From Baffinella frigidus (Eukaryota; Cryptophyceae; Cryptomonadales; Baffinellaceae): 11,590 nt of DNA. The notes under the pieces are model-generated. The model made no database searches and was not told the DNA's origin. It was given only the letters and a program-made list of their open reading frames with translations. Made by a program: the position numbers and the translations under genes. Below, one piece after another: positions 11,152-11,590 of the stretch. The first letter of the stretch is position 1. The number at the start of each line of letters is the position of its first letter. The stretch is taken from contig MU646584.1 of NCBI GenBank assembly GCA_026770585.1, forward strand, positions 102,384 through 113,973, in the 5' to 3' direction.

Positions 11152-11590
11152 GGAGCGAGAGCGAGAGCGAGAGCGAGCGAGCGAAGGATAGAAAGAGCGA
11201 GAGATACTGAGCGAGAGCGGGATCGAGCGAGCGAGCGATGGAAAGAGCGAGAGCGAGAGCGAGAGACAGCGAAGGAGAGCGAGCAAGAGCGAGAGATAGA
11301 AAGAGCGAGAGATAGAAAGAGCAAGAGAAAGAGAACGAGAGCGAGAGCGAGCGAGCGAGAGCGAGTGAGAGATAGAGAGCGAGAGCGAGAGCGAGAGCGA
11401 GAGATAGAAAGAGCGAGAGATAGAGAGCGAGAGATAGAGAGCGAGAGCGAGAGCGAGAGAAAGAGAAAGAAAAAGCGAGATATAGAAAGAGCGAGAGCGA
11501 GAGCGAGAGCGAGAGAAAGAAAGAGCGAGAAATAGAGAGCGAGAGCGAGAGCGAGAGCGAGAGCGAGAGATAGAAAGAGCGAGAGATAGA
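11152..11590 (+). repeat. GAGC/GATA-type microsatellite, runs off the window end
   Basis: At least 439 bp of GAGCGA, GAGATA and GAAAGA units on the plus strand, with a recurrent longer unit GAGAGATAGAAAGAGC. Minus-strand frames (Leu/Ser/Arg) are low-complexity. The true length is unknown because the window ends inside it. Confidence 0.95.

Noticed and set aside
1-11590. The whole window as an amplification or nanopore fold-back artefact
   Set aside because: Most inverted arms carry many differences and small indels and families recur in different contexts. Only J2 and the 78-bp arms are near perfect, and these remain worth checking in raw reads.

Overview
The window reads as non-coding, repeat-dominated eukaryotic DNA. 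It is moderately GC-rich by eye. I see no convincing protein-coding gene, no recognisable rRNA or tRNA, no operon-like packing of genes, and no transposase, reverse transcriptase or integrase motif. The longer open frames fall in GA/CT microsatellites or run through inverted repeats. Abundant short foldback elements, GAGC-type microsatellites and nested insertions suggest an intergenic, heterochromatin-like stretch of a protist, algal or invertebrate nuclear genome. The lineage cannot be fixed from the sequence.

Layout: 1-234 is mostly unique, with a 20-bp perfect palindrome. 235-820 is a foldback element whose left arm is tandemly amplified about three times (188-bp period). 860-1069 is a 210-bp terminal-inverted-repeat (TIR) element. 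1070-2230 is a patchwork of short dispersed direct repeats, with an 81-bp inverted-repeat pair about 400 bp apart. 2242-5490 alternates seven copies of a ~121-bp foldback family (family A, ends TACAGGGGTACC), four copies of a ~70-bp repeat (family B), GA microsatellites and a 161-bp foldback element (L). 5567-6198 contains a nest: element J1 inside element K. 6275-6709 holds a variable-stem palindrome element (P1) and a second J copy (J2) with 78-bp arms. 6710-8400 has dispersed repeats (M, Q), a TIR element (N1), a CT microsatellite and element P2. 8740-9400 has P3, a tandem duplication (O) and P4. 9461-10599 is bracketed by 78-bp inverted repeats differing at one position; it contains N2 and P5. 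10749-10957 is P6. 11152 to the window end is a GAGC-type microsatellite.

Nothing here forms a pathway. The coherent theme is palindromy at several scales. Six P elements keep a GTCACGT/ACGTGAC collar while the stem inside it differs completely from copy to copy, yet mostly still pairs with itself. In at least two places one arm of a palindrome has been tandemly multiplied. These look like non-autonomous foldback elements (MITE-like) mobilised or remodelled by an unseen enzyme. All coordinates and mismatch counts come from reading by eye and should be taken as accurate to a few bases.
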